A stretch of DNA of 32,494 bases from Bacillota bacterium (GTDB lineage: Bacteria > Bacillota > Clostridia > Oscillospirales > Oscillospiraceae): positions 1 through 32,494 of the forward strand of contig JAEXWS010000175.1 in NCBI GenBank assembly GCA_023406225.1, written 5' to 3'. A program made the translations under genes and the position numbers. Of the stretch, positions 22,393-29,734 are shown one piece after another. The notes beneath the pieces were generated by a model that made no database searches, was not told the DNA's origin, and saw only the letters and a program-made list of their open reading frames with translations. Each line of letters begins with the position of its first letter. The stretch's first letter is position 1.

Positions 22393-25300
22393 TCAGGTAG
22401 AGCGGCTCCAGTATGTACGGATGACCTCCAGGGCGGCGGGGCTGATCCGGCCGGGGACGGCGGCGGGCCGGGCCAGGAAATAGCCCTGGAGCAGGTCCAC
22501 CCCCAGCTCCAGCACGGTGCGGACCTCAGCGGCGGTCTCCAGCCCCTCGGCGATGATGGACATGCCCCGCTCGTGGGCATAGCCCACGATGTTGGAGACG
22601 ATGCGCTGTTTGTTGGGGTCGGCATCGATGCCGCGGATGATGGAGATATCCACCTTGATGAACTGGGGCGAGAGCTCCAGAAGGTTTTTCTCGCTGTTGT
22701 AGCCGCTGCCGTAATCGTCCAGGGCGAAGAGGCCGGAAAAGCCGGGACACTCCCGCTTGGCCCGGGTGGCGGCCCCGTCCATGTCCTCCGACTCGGTGAT
22801 CTCCACCACCATGCGGCCTTGCAGGTCCCCATGGCGCGCGTGGAACGCCGCCCCCTCCTCGGGGGTCATCTGCTGGCTGGCGATGGAGTTGACGAACAGC
22901 AGCGCCTCCGGCTGGACCAGCTTCCGATCCAGCAGGGACTGGAACGCGGCGGCGGAGCGGAACCAGGTCAGCCGCTCGATCTCCTGGAGCCGCCCCTCCT
23001 CCCGGGCCAGCTTCAGCACCGCCTCGGGCGTGTGGAGCGTGGGGAGGGATACCCGCATCAGCGCCTCGTAGGCCCGGACGCCGCCGGTGGCGGCGTCCAC
23101 GATGGGCTGGAAGTGGTAGTCCACCAGCTCCCGCTCCAAAAGCGCGGCAAATTCCGCCCGGTTCTGGGAGATATAACTCTCCCGGCTGTAAACGCCCAGG
23201 TCGAAGTCCCCCAGGCTCCCCTTGACCGTGCGCTTCACCTGGTACATGGCGAAGTCGGCGTACTTCATCAGCTCGTGGAAGTCCCGGCTGTCCCCGGGAT
23301 ACCACGCCGCGCCGCCGGAGGCCCGGATGGGGGAGACCTCTCCGCTGGGCAGGGAGAACCGGCTCTCCCGGATGGCCCGGGTGAAGTCCCCCAGGGCCGC
23401 CCGCACGGCCGCACGGTCCGGGTAGCCGTAGAGGAAGAGCACGAACTCATCCCCGGAGACCCGGGCGCAGAGCGCGTCGGCGGGCGCGCCGCCGGCAAAG
23501 CACCGGCCCGCTTGGCGGATGTATTGATCGCCCCAGTCGTGGCCGAAGCGGTCGTTGATGGATTTCAGATTGTCCAGGTCCAGCATGACCAGCACCGCGC
23601 AGCCCAGCCGCTCCGGCGATTGGAACAGGGCCTCCGCCGTGCGGTAGAAGGCCCGGCGGTTCAAAAGGCCCGTGAGCAGGTCGTAGTCCCGCTCGTGCTC
23701 GATGCGCAGACGCTCCAGCGTGGCGGCGGTGACGTCCTCCGCCAGGCCCACCTGGCGGCCGCCCTCCTCCACGGTCTCCACCCGGACATACCGGACGCCG
23801 CCCTGAGGCGGGACGACCCGGTAGAGCCTGCCGCCGCCGGGCGCGTCCGTGTGGATAATGGACCGGTCCGCCTGTGCCTGCAGGGCCTGGAACTGCTCCG
23901 GGGTCAGCCCGGAAAGCTCCACGTCCATGCCGAAAAGGCGGAAATAGTTGTCGGTGACGAACACGGTGTTTTCCCGGGGGCACAGCTCGAAGCCGCCGAT
24001 CTCCACGCTGGCCATCTCCATGATGCGCAAAAAGCGGGTGGATGCGTTGACCACGTCCCGGCTCAGGGCGGTGATGGCCCCGGAGAAGCGGTCGATCTCC
24101 CGAATGCCGGTGCTGGAGAGGCTGGGGATGCCGCCCCGGGCCCGCTGGGCCTGGTCCACCTCCTCCGAGAGGCGGCGGATGGGCGCGGAGATCCGGCGGC
24201 TGATGATGAAGCTTCCCAAAACGCCCGCTCCCAGCATCAGCAGCAGCGCCAGGGCCAGGATCGAGGTCATCTGGCGGGAAAAGGCCAAAAACCGCCCGGT
24301 GGGCACCGCGCCGATGAGCGCCCAGCGCTGGTCGGAGAAGGGGGCGTTCGTGCTGTACAGCGGCAGGAACTCCACATCCGCGGAATAGTCCGTGCCGTCG
24401 TAAGAAAAGCGGTAGCCGCCCTTTTCCCCGGCGGACAGCGACAGGGGAGCCAGGCCCCTGGGCGTGCCGCCGCTGGCAAGCAGCGGGGTGAAGTCCAGGG
24501 GGGCCTCCGCGCTGCTCACCGCCAGCAGATAGGTGCCCTGGCCGCCGTCGAACAGCTCGTCATAGGGCAGGAGGGTCCGGAGATAGTCCGTCAGCAGATC
24601 CACGCCCAGAACGCCGTATACCGTACCGTCCTCCAGGATGAGGGGGATGGAGTAGGAGACGGCGGCGTAGTCGGTGCCCGGCAGCACGAAGGGCGCGGGG
24701 GTCCAATAGCCGTAGTCCGACGCGCTGCCCGCCCCGCCCGCGTCATAGGCCGCCTGGAAGGGCCGGTAATAAAAGCCGTAATCGCCCGCGCCGTCCTGGG
24801 GGTCAAAGGTGAACCGGGGCTGCCAGCCCGTGTTCGTGGAGATGCGCATGGATTTCACCACCGAAATGGGGGCGCGCTCCAGCAGCAGATCCGCGTTCCG
24901 GGCCGAGGGGGTGGAGGCCGGGTCCAGGTCCCGGATGTAGATGCCGCTCCGGGGAAGATAGGCTCCCGCCTCGTGCTGGGCGGTCAGGTCCTGGGTGTTG
25001 AAGATCAGGAAGATCCCGGAGACGCGCTTGGCGTACATCGTGGAGATCAGTTCGTCGGTGACGTCCCGCAGCAGCGGCGCGCAGGCGTCGGAGCTGTCGC
25101 TCAGCGTCTCCAGGGAGAGCGCGCCCTCGTCCAGCAGGGCCTGGGCGGAGGCGTTCACGTCGGCGGCCAGCTGGCCCAGGTCGGACCAGGTCTGCACCAT
25201 GGAGTTTTCCAGATAGTTTTCACGGTTTTGGACCTGCTGGGCCAGCATGTCCCGGGCGTTTTGATCCAGCCGGCCCACCACGCCGCTGAGAGCCAGGCTG

Positions 25301-25413
25301 CCCGCCAGAAGGGCGGCCTCCACGATCAGCAAAAACAGCAGCGGCGCCATGACCGTGCGGAACACGGTGGGCGGGCCGCCGGGCCGGGGTCTGCGCGCAT
25401 TGGCCATTCGCAT
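22393..25413 (-). CDS. Membrane c-di-GMP enzyme: Cache-like sensor, HAMP, PAS-like, GGDEF and EAL domains
   Basis: A 1006-residue protein. Transmembrane helices lie at ~18-42 and ~381-403, flanking a ~340-residue extracytoplasmic Cache-like sensor (GTVYGVLGVDLL near 270-281 is typical). HAMP follows (~404-455), then a PAS-like domain (~465-575), GGDEF (~580-745) and EAL (~760-1000). The cyclase active site reads SGDEF (651-655), a permitted variant. The phosphodiesterase shows YEALMR (~779), FVNSI, VEITESE, LDDYGSGY, IKVDISII and AEGLET, so its metal and catalytic residues look intact. Both activities are therefore possible. It is the second gene of an operon with the solute-binding lipoprotein, 29 bases downstream of it; ligand-loaded binding protein may signal through the Cache-like domain. 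Confidence 0.94.
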   Translation of the reverse strand: MRMANARRPRPGGPPTVFRTVMAPLLFLLIVEAALLAGSLALSGVVGRLDQNARDMLAQQVQNRENYLENSMVQTWSDLGQLAADVNASAQALLDEGALSLETLSDSSDACAPLLRDVTDELISTMYAKRVSGIFLIFNTQDLTAQHEAGAYLPRSGIYIRDLDPASTPSARNADLLLERAPISVVKSMRISTNTGWQPRFTFDPQDGAGDYGFYYRPFQAAYDAGGAGSASDYGYWTPAPFVLPGTDYAAVSYSIPLILEDGTVYGVLGVDLLTDYLRTLLPYDELFDGGQGTYLLAVSSAEAPLDFTPLLASGGTPRGLAPLSLSAGEKGGYRFSYDGTDYSADVEFLPLYSTNAPFSDQRWALIGAVPTGRFLAFSRQMTSILALALLLMLGAGVLGSFIISRRISAPIRRLSEEVDQAQRARGGIPSLSSTGIREIDRFSGAITALSRDVVNASTRFLRIMEMASVEIGGFELCPRENTVFVTDNYFRLFGMDVELSGLTPEQFQALQAQADRSIIHTDAPGGGRLYRVVPPQGGVRYVRVETVEEGGRQVGLAEDVTAATLERLRIEHERDYDLLTGLLNRRAFYRTAEALFQSPERLGCAVLVMLDLDNLKSINDRFGHDWGDQYIRQAGRCFAGGAPADALCARVSGDEFVLFLYGYPDRAAVRAALGDFTRAIRESRFSLPSGEVSPIRASGGAAWYPGDSRDFHELMKYADFAMYQVKRTVKGSLGDFDLGVYSRESYISQNRAEFAALLERELVDYHFQPIVDAATGGVRAYEALMRVSLPTLHTPEAVLKLAREEGRLQEIERLTWFRSAAAFQSLLDRKLVQPEALLFVNSIASQQMTPEEGAAFHARHGDLQGRMVVEITESEDMDGAATRAKRECPGFSGLFALDDYGSGYNSEKNLLELSPQFIKVDISIIRGIDADPNKQRIVSNIVGYAHERGMSIIAEGLETAAEVRTVLELGVDLLQGYFLARPAAVPGRISPAALEVIRTYWSRST

Positions 25414-25442
25414 ACGCCTCTTTCTTCCTGGGAGGGCGGGCT

Positions 25443-26885
25443 TCAGCCGGCCAGCGCCTCCAGCCGGGCCAGCGTGGCGCCGTACCAGCTTTCAAAATAG
25501 TCGTCGGAGAGGAACTCCGCCGCGGCCTCCTCCAGGCTCTGTCCGGCGGCCAGCCGCTCCGCCACCACGGCCCGGTCGTCCGCGGCCAGGTCGCTCATGG
25601 AGGTTTCCAGGATGGCACGGGCCGCGGTGCCGTTTGCAAAGGCCTTGGGGGTGTACAGGGTGTTTTCATTCACCGTGTCTACGGCGGTGGAGAGGATATG
25701 GTCCATCATGGGGGCCAGGTCCGGCTTGTAGGAGCGGATGGCGTCCATGCTGTTGGCGGATTTGGTCACGGGCATGTAGCCGGAGTCCACGGAAAAGCGG
25801 ATGTTCCGCTCGTCCCGGGTGAACCATTTCAAAAACTGGACGGAGGCGTACATCTCCGCCTCGGTGCCGGTGGTGACCACCATGCCCGCCCCCTGCTGGA
25901 CGGCGTACGCCCCGCCGCCCTCGAACCGGGGGCAGGGGAAGACCGCCATCTCGATGGGGTGGCTCTCGGTGTCGCTGAGGATCACCTGCTGGGGGAAGAA
26001 GGTGGCCCCGGAGGAGGACCCCACGAAGGAGAGGATGTTCCCGGTCTTTACATCGTCGCTGCGGAAGCGGCCGGAGGCGGCGAAATAACCCTGGACGAAG
26101 GGGACATAATAATTGTCCCACAGCCTGCGGACGGTGTCGTGGTCAAAGTTCAGCTCCATCCGGCCGTTCTCCGTGTGAAACAGCTCCGTCCCAAGCTGCA
26201 TGGCCCCGATGAGGAAATAGTTGGCCAGGGCGTCCCGACCGAAAAAGGCGCGGCCGTCGTTGGGCTCCGGCGTCAGGCTGTCCGTCCACTCATAGTAGCG
26301 ACGGGCGGTGTCCACCAGGCCCTCCACCGTGGAGAAGTCCTCATAGGACGCGCCGGTGGCCGCCGCGAACACGTCCCAGTCGGTCTTGTTCAGCAAAAAC
26401 AGCTCCGTGGACTTGGCCACCGGGAAGATCTTCACGCTGCCGCCCCCGGAGAAGCGGCCCTCGTCGATGTAGCTGTCCACATAGGCGGAGAGCTCCTCGT
26501 CGGTGAGATAGGGGGTCAGGTCCGCCGCAAGCCCCATCTGGTCGATGGCGTAGGCCGTGTCGGCATAGGCGGCGAAGATGTTGGGGATCTCGCTGGCCCC
26601 CACCTTGCCCTGGGCCGCGGCCAGGACGTTGGCCTCCAGGTCGTTGACGGATCCCTGGCTCACGCTTTCCACCACGATGCCCAGGTCCTTGCCGTCGGTT
26701 TCGTTGAAGGCGTCCACCAGCTCGTTGAAGGCGGTGAGCTGCGCGCCGTTGTAATAGGTCCAGACAGAGAGGCGAACGGGATTTTCAGGATCCAGGGGCG
26801 TCTGGGGCGCGGCGGGCTGCCCGCAGCCGGCCAGCAGCGTCAGCGACAGCAGGAACGGGATCAGGCGGTGTACGGAATGTTTCAT
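25443..26885 (-). CDS. Extracellular solute-binding lipoprotein (family 1, sugar-type)
   Basis: A 480-residue exported lipoprotein with lipobox LAGC and lipidated Cys21. The mature part begins VRLSVWTYYNGAQLTAFNELVDAFNETDGKDLGI, the opening of family 1 binding proteins (sugar/oligosaccharide type), and includes PNIFAAYADTAYAIDQMGLAADLTPYL, also typical. A membrane-proximal C-terminal half contains FLKWFTRDERNIRFSVDSGYMPV. No permease or ATPase gene lies nearby, so it may serve an importer elsewhere or act only as a sensor partner of the GGDEF/EAL protein encoded next. ATG 26885 lies downstream of a near-consensus promoter. Confidence 0.93.
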   Translation of the reverse strand: MKHSVHRLIPFLLSLTLLAGCGQPAAPQTPLDPENPVRLSVWTYYNGAQLTAFNELVDAFNETDGKDLGIVVESVSQGSVNDLEANVLAAAQGKVGASEIPNIFAAYADTAYAIDQMGLAADLTPYLTDEELSAYVDSYIDEGRFSGGGSVKIFPVAKSTELFLLNKTDWDVFAAATGASYEDFSTVEGLVDTARRYYEWTDSLTPEPNDGRAFFGRDALANYFLIGAMQLGTELFHTENGRMELNFDHDTVRRLWDNYYVPFVQGYFAASGRFRSDDVKTGNILSFVGSSSGATFFPQQVILSDTESHPIEMAVFPCPRFEGGGAYAVQQGAGMVVTTGTEAEMYASVQFLKWFTRDERNIRFSVDSGYMPVTKSANSMDAIRSYKPDLAPMMDHILSTAVDTVNENTLYTPKAFANGTAARAILETSMSDLAADDRAVVAERLAAGQSLEEAAAEFLSDDYFESWYGATLARLEALAG

Positions 26886-26975
26886 GACGGCTCTCCCTCA
26901 AGGTGCGGCGTTTTTTTTGGATGATTTGGAGGAAACGGCGCGCAGGGACGCGCGCGGATCCGAAAGTTGGAAAGA

Positions 26976-27004
26976 ATTATATCATATATGAAGCAGGGAT
27001 TCAA
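26976..27004 (-). promoter_or_regulatory. Promoter of the binding-protein/GGDEF-EAL operon
   Basis: On the minus strand TTGAAT (27004-26999), 17 bases, TATAAT (26981-26976) with an extended TGa in front. It begins right after the LysR gene stop, so the operon is transcribed separately from the regulator. Confidence 0.85.
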
Positions 27005-27016
27005 CAAGCAAAACCC

Positions 27017-27904
27017 TCACAGGCGCTGGATGAAGTGCCGCAGGGGGAGACTCTCGTCCGCCCGCCGCCACACCGCCAAAATCTCCTCCGCCTCCTCGTC
27101 GCCCTGGAGCGGCACAAAGGCCAGGTTGTCCGCCCCGGCCAGCTTGTTGGTGAAGTACGAGGGGAGGATGGAGATGCCCTCCTCCGCCGCCACCATCATG
27201 AGGATGCTCTCGATGTCGTTGGACCGCAGGAGGATGTTGGGCGTGTATCCGGCCATGCGGTAGAGCTGGAGAAAATGCTCGTCGCCGAAGGAGTCTCCGG
27301 TGCCGGAGGGGGACATGTAGAGGATGGGCTCCCCCCGCAGCTCCCGCCGCCGCAGGACGGACCGCTGGGCCAGGGGGTGGCCGCCGTACAGCGCCACCAC
27401 CAGGGGAGCCCGCTCGATGACCTTCAGCTCCACGCTCTCCTCCTGGCGGATGTTGGTGCTGTCCCAGGTGAAGATGATATCGTACTCCCCGTTCAAAACG
27501 CCCGCCGCCAGCATGTCCGTGTCGCAGCGGTAGCAGGTGATGAGGATGTTGGGGTAATCCAAATGGAAGGCCCGGAGCTTGTTGGAGAGGTCGCTGCGCT
27601 CATAGCCCTTCGTATAGCCGATGCGCAGCGTGCCCACAAGGCCCGTGGACGCGTCTCTGGCCCGGTCCAGGGCGGCGTCCAGCCGCTCCAGGACCGCCTT
27701 GGCCTCCAGCAAAAACACGCTGCCCGCCGGGGTCAGGCCGATGGGGCGGCTGTTTCGGTCGAACAGCCGCACGCCCATGGCGTCCTCCAGGGCGCGGACC
27801 TGCTGGGTGATGGCGGTCTGGGAGATGTAATACTGGGTGGCGGCCTTGGTGAAGCTGCGGTACTCCGCCACGGCCACGAAATACCGGAGCTGATTGATGT
27901 TCAT
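27017..27904 (-). CDS. LysR-family transcriptional regulator
   Basis: A 295-residue regulator. The N-terminal winged helix-turn-helix is clear: MNINQLRYFVAVAEYRSFTKAA, then YYISQTAITQQVRALEDAMGVRLFDR (1-~58), followed by the linker helix and the periplasmic-binding-like effector domain (~90-290; GTLRIGYTKGYE at 91-102, GEYDIIF). It is transcribed away from the NSS transporter gene, and the 121-base gap holds both promoters, the classic arrangement of a LysR protein with its target. The effector is unknown, plausibly an amino acid. It could also act on the downstream binding-protein operon. Confidence 0.94.
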   Translation of the reverse strand: MNINQLRYFVAVAEYRSFTKAATQYYISQTAITQQVRALEDAMGVRLFDRNSRPIGLTPAGSVFLLEAKAVLERLDAALDRARDASTGLVGTLRIGYTKGYERSDLSNKLRAFHLDYPNILITCYRCDTDMLAAGVLNGEYDIIFTWDSTNIRQEESVELKVIERAPLVVALYGGHPLAQRSVLRRRELRGEPILYMSPSGTGDSFGDEHFLQLYRMAGYTPNILLRSNDIESILMMVAAEEGISILPSYFTNKLAGADNLAFVPLQGDEEAEEILAVWRRADESLPLRHFIQRL

Positions 27905-27937
27905 AAAAGCGTCCTTTCGACAAAATAACTTTTTCTT

Positions 27938-27966
27938 ATTTTAATATGCCGATATCAAATTTGCAA
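27938..27966 (-). promoter_or_regulatory. Promoter of the LysR gene
   Basis: On the minus strand TTGCAA (27966-27961), 17 bases, TAAAAT (27943-27938). The -35 is the same base pairs as the -35 of the opposite promoter. Confidence 0.7.
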
Positions 27967-27989
27967 TTGTTTTGTAAAGGATTTACAAT
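27961..27989 (+). promoter_or_regulatory. Promoter of the NSS transporter gene
   Basis: TTGCAA (27961-27966), 17 bases, TACAAT (27984-27989). Predicted start near 27996, giving a leader of about 30 bases. Confidence 0.75.
27972..27988. promoter_or_regulatory. Palindrome over the NSS promoter -10, candidate operator
   Basis: TTGTAAA and TTTACAA form a perfect 7-bp inverted repeat with a GGA spacer. It covers the spacer and most of the -10 of the transporter promoter, so a bound protein would repress. It does not centre on a canonical T-N11-A LysR box. Confidence 0.45.
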
Positions 27990-28025
27990 AATCAAACGTT
28001 ATATCTTGGAAATGGAGAGAGAAGC

Positions 28026-29486
28026 ATGGCAAGAGAGAAATTCGGCTCCCGGCTGGGATTCATTCTGGTGTCCGCGGGCTGCGCCATCGGCATCGGCAAT
28101 GTGTGGAAGTTCCCCTACCTCTGCGGCGCGTACGGCGGCGCGGCCTTCATCCTGATCTATCTGGTGTTCCTGGCGCTGCTGGGCATCCCCGTCATGGTGT
28201 GCGAGTTCGCCGTGGGCCGCAGCAGCCAGCGCAGCGTGGTGGGGGCCTTCGAGGTCCTGGAGCCCAAAGGCTCCGCCTGGCACCGGATGAAGGGCGTGGG
28301 CGTTTGCGGCTGCTATCTTCTGATGATGTTTTACACCATGGTCGCCGGGTGGATGCTGTATTACTGCGTCCGCAGCTTCCGGGGCGACTTCGTGGGCGCC
28401 TCGCCGGAGGCGGTGTCCGCCGCCTTCGACAGCATGCTGGGCAGCGCGCCCACCATGATCGGATGGACGGTCCTGATCTGCGTTTTGGGCTTTTTGGTGT
28501 GCCTGTTCGGCCTGCGGGGGGGCATTGAGCGCATCACCAAGGTCATGATGACCGCCCTTTTGGCCATCATGGTGGTCCTGGCCGTCCGTTCCGTGACGCT
28601 GCGGGGCGCGGGCGAGGGCCTGCGGTTTTATCTGGTGCCGGATTTCGCCCTGATGGCCAAGACGGGCATCGGGTCCGTGGTGTTCAACGCCCTGAGCCAG
28701 GCGTTTTTCACCCTGTCCATCGGCATCGGCGCCATGCTGATCTTCGGCAGCTATCTGGACAAGCGCCGCAGCCTCACCGGCGAGGCGGTGAGCATCACCG
28801 TGCTGGATACCTTCGTGGCCCTGATGGCGGGCTTCATCGTCATCCCCGCCTGCTTCGCCTTCGGCATCCAGCCGGACGCGGGCCCCAGCCTGATCTTCAT
28901 CACCCTGCCCAACATCTTCGTGCAGATGGCGGGGGGCCGCGTCTGGGGCGGGCTGTTCTTCCTGTTTTTGACCTTTGCGGCCCTGACCACCGTGATCGCC
29001 GTGTTTGAAAACATCGTTTCCTTCGACATGGACCGGCTGGGCTGGTCCCGGAAAAAGAGCGTGCTGGTCAGCGCGGCGGCCATGATCGTGCTGAGCATGC
29101 CCGCCGTGCTGGGGTATAACGTCCTCGCCTCCATCCAGCCCCTGGGCGCGGGCAGCACCCTGATGGACCTGGAGGATTTCATCGTCTCCAACAACCTGCT
29201 GCCCCTGGGCAGCCTGGGCTACGCCCTGTTCTGCTCCTGGCGGGGCGGCTGGGGCTGGAAGAATTTCCTGGCGGAGACCAACGCGGGCAGCGGCATGAAG
29301 TTCCCCGGGGGGAATTGGATGCGAATCTATATGGCCGTGGTGGTCCCGGCCGTTATCGCCGTGATCTATCTGAAGGGATATTACGACAAGTTCAAGGGCA
29401 CCGCCGGGTTTTACGGCTGGATGGCCCTGGCCCTGGTCCTGCTGGCCTTCGTGCTGTGGTGCGCCCTAGCGAAGAAAAAGAAATAA
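28026..29486 (+). CDS. Sodium-dependent transporter of the NSS (SNF) family
   Basis: A 486-residue membrane protein with eleven to twelve hydrophobic segments. The family signature is at the N terminus: GCAIGIGNVWKFPYLCGAYG (residues 18-37), where the first helix unwinds to bind substrate and sodium. TLSIGIGAMLIFGSYL (~230-245) is the sixth-helix region. Bacterial members of this kind take up amino acids such as tryptophan, tyrosine or leucine with Na+. ATG 28026 follows GGAGAGAGAAGC. The divergent LysR regulator probably controls it. Substrate specificity is not evident. Confidence 0.95.
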   Translation: MAREKFGSRLGFILVSAGCAIGIGNVWKFPYLCGAYGGAAFILIYLVFLALLGIPVMVCEFAVGRSSQRSVVGAFEVLEPKGSAWHRMKGVGVCGCYLLMMFYTMVAGWMLYYCVRSFRGDFVGASPEAVSAAFDSMLGSAPTMIGWTVLICVLGFLVCLFGLRGGIERITKVMMTALLAIMVVLAVRSVTLRGAGEGLRFYLVPDFALMAKTGIGSVVFNALSQAFFTLSIGIGAMLIFGSYLDKRRSLTGEAVSITVLDTFVALMAGFIVIPACFAFGIQPDAGPSLIFITLPNIFVQMAGGRVWGGLFFLFLTFAALTTVIAVFENIVSFDMDRLGWSRKKSVLVSAAAMIVLSMPAVLGYNVLASIQPLGAGSTLMDLEDFIVSNNLLPLGSLGYALFCSWRGGWGWKNFLAETNAGSGMKFPGGNWMRIYMAVVVPAVIAVIYLKGYYDKFKGTAGFYGWMALALVLLAFVLWCALAKKKK

Positions 29487-29543
29487 AAGGGCCCTGGCCG
29501 GCGTTCCGTCCGGAACAGGACCTGCGCTTCCGGTCTTTTTACG

Positions 29544-29592
29544 AAGCTCCGAATCCGCCGTCCAAATGGGCGGCGGATTCGGAGCTTTTTTT
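29544..29592 (+). terminator. Terminator after the NSS transporter gene
   Basis: A perfect 17-bp stem (29544-29560 with 29571-29587, 10-nt loop) followed by a run of seven T. The 57 bases before it, after the stop codon, hold only GC-rich partial repeats. Confidence 0.93.
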
Positions 29593-29635
29593 ATGGAAGA
29601 GAGAAAAACCCTGCTTTTTGCTTCGGCCTTGTTTG

Positions 29636-29664
29636 TTGAAAAGACCCTGTTTTTGTGGTATCAT
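29636..29664 (+). promoter_or_regulatory. Promoter of the SLH protein gene
   Basis: TTGAAA (29636-29641), 17 bases, TATCAT (29659-29664) with an extended TGg in front; strong match. Predicted start near 29671, leaving a leader of about 64 bases. Confidence 0.82.
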
Positions 29665-29734
29665 TTGGAAAAAGCTTTTTGCGGCACCGCGTTTGCCGGC
29701 TTTTTGGAAAATTGAAGAAAAAGGAGCGGTTTTC

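Noticed and set aside
22264..25500. A very long open frame (over 1000 codons) on the plus strand opposite the GGDEF/EAL gene
   Set aside because: Its translation is low-complexity Gly/Ala/Arg/Gln/His-rich with no domain, and the minus strand encodes clear conserved domains. It is an artefact of high third-position GC.
29315..29734. N-terminal extension of the SLH protein by 140 codons
   Set aside because: It would overlap the transporter gene and cross a terminator and a strong promoter. The signal peptide and ribosome site mark 29735 as the start.
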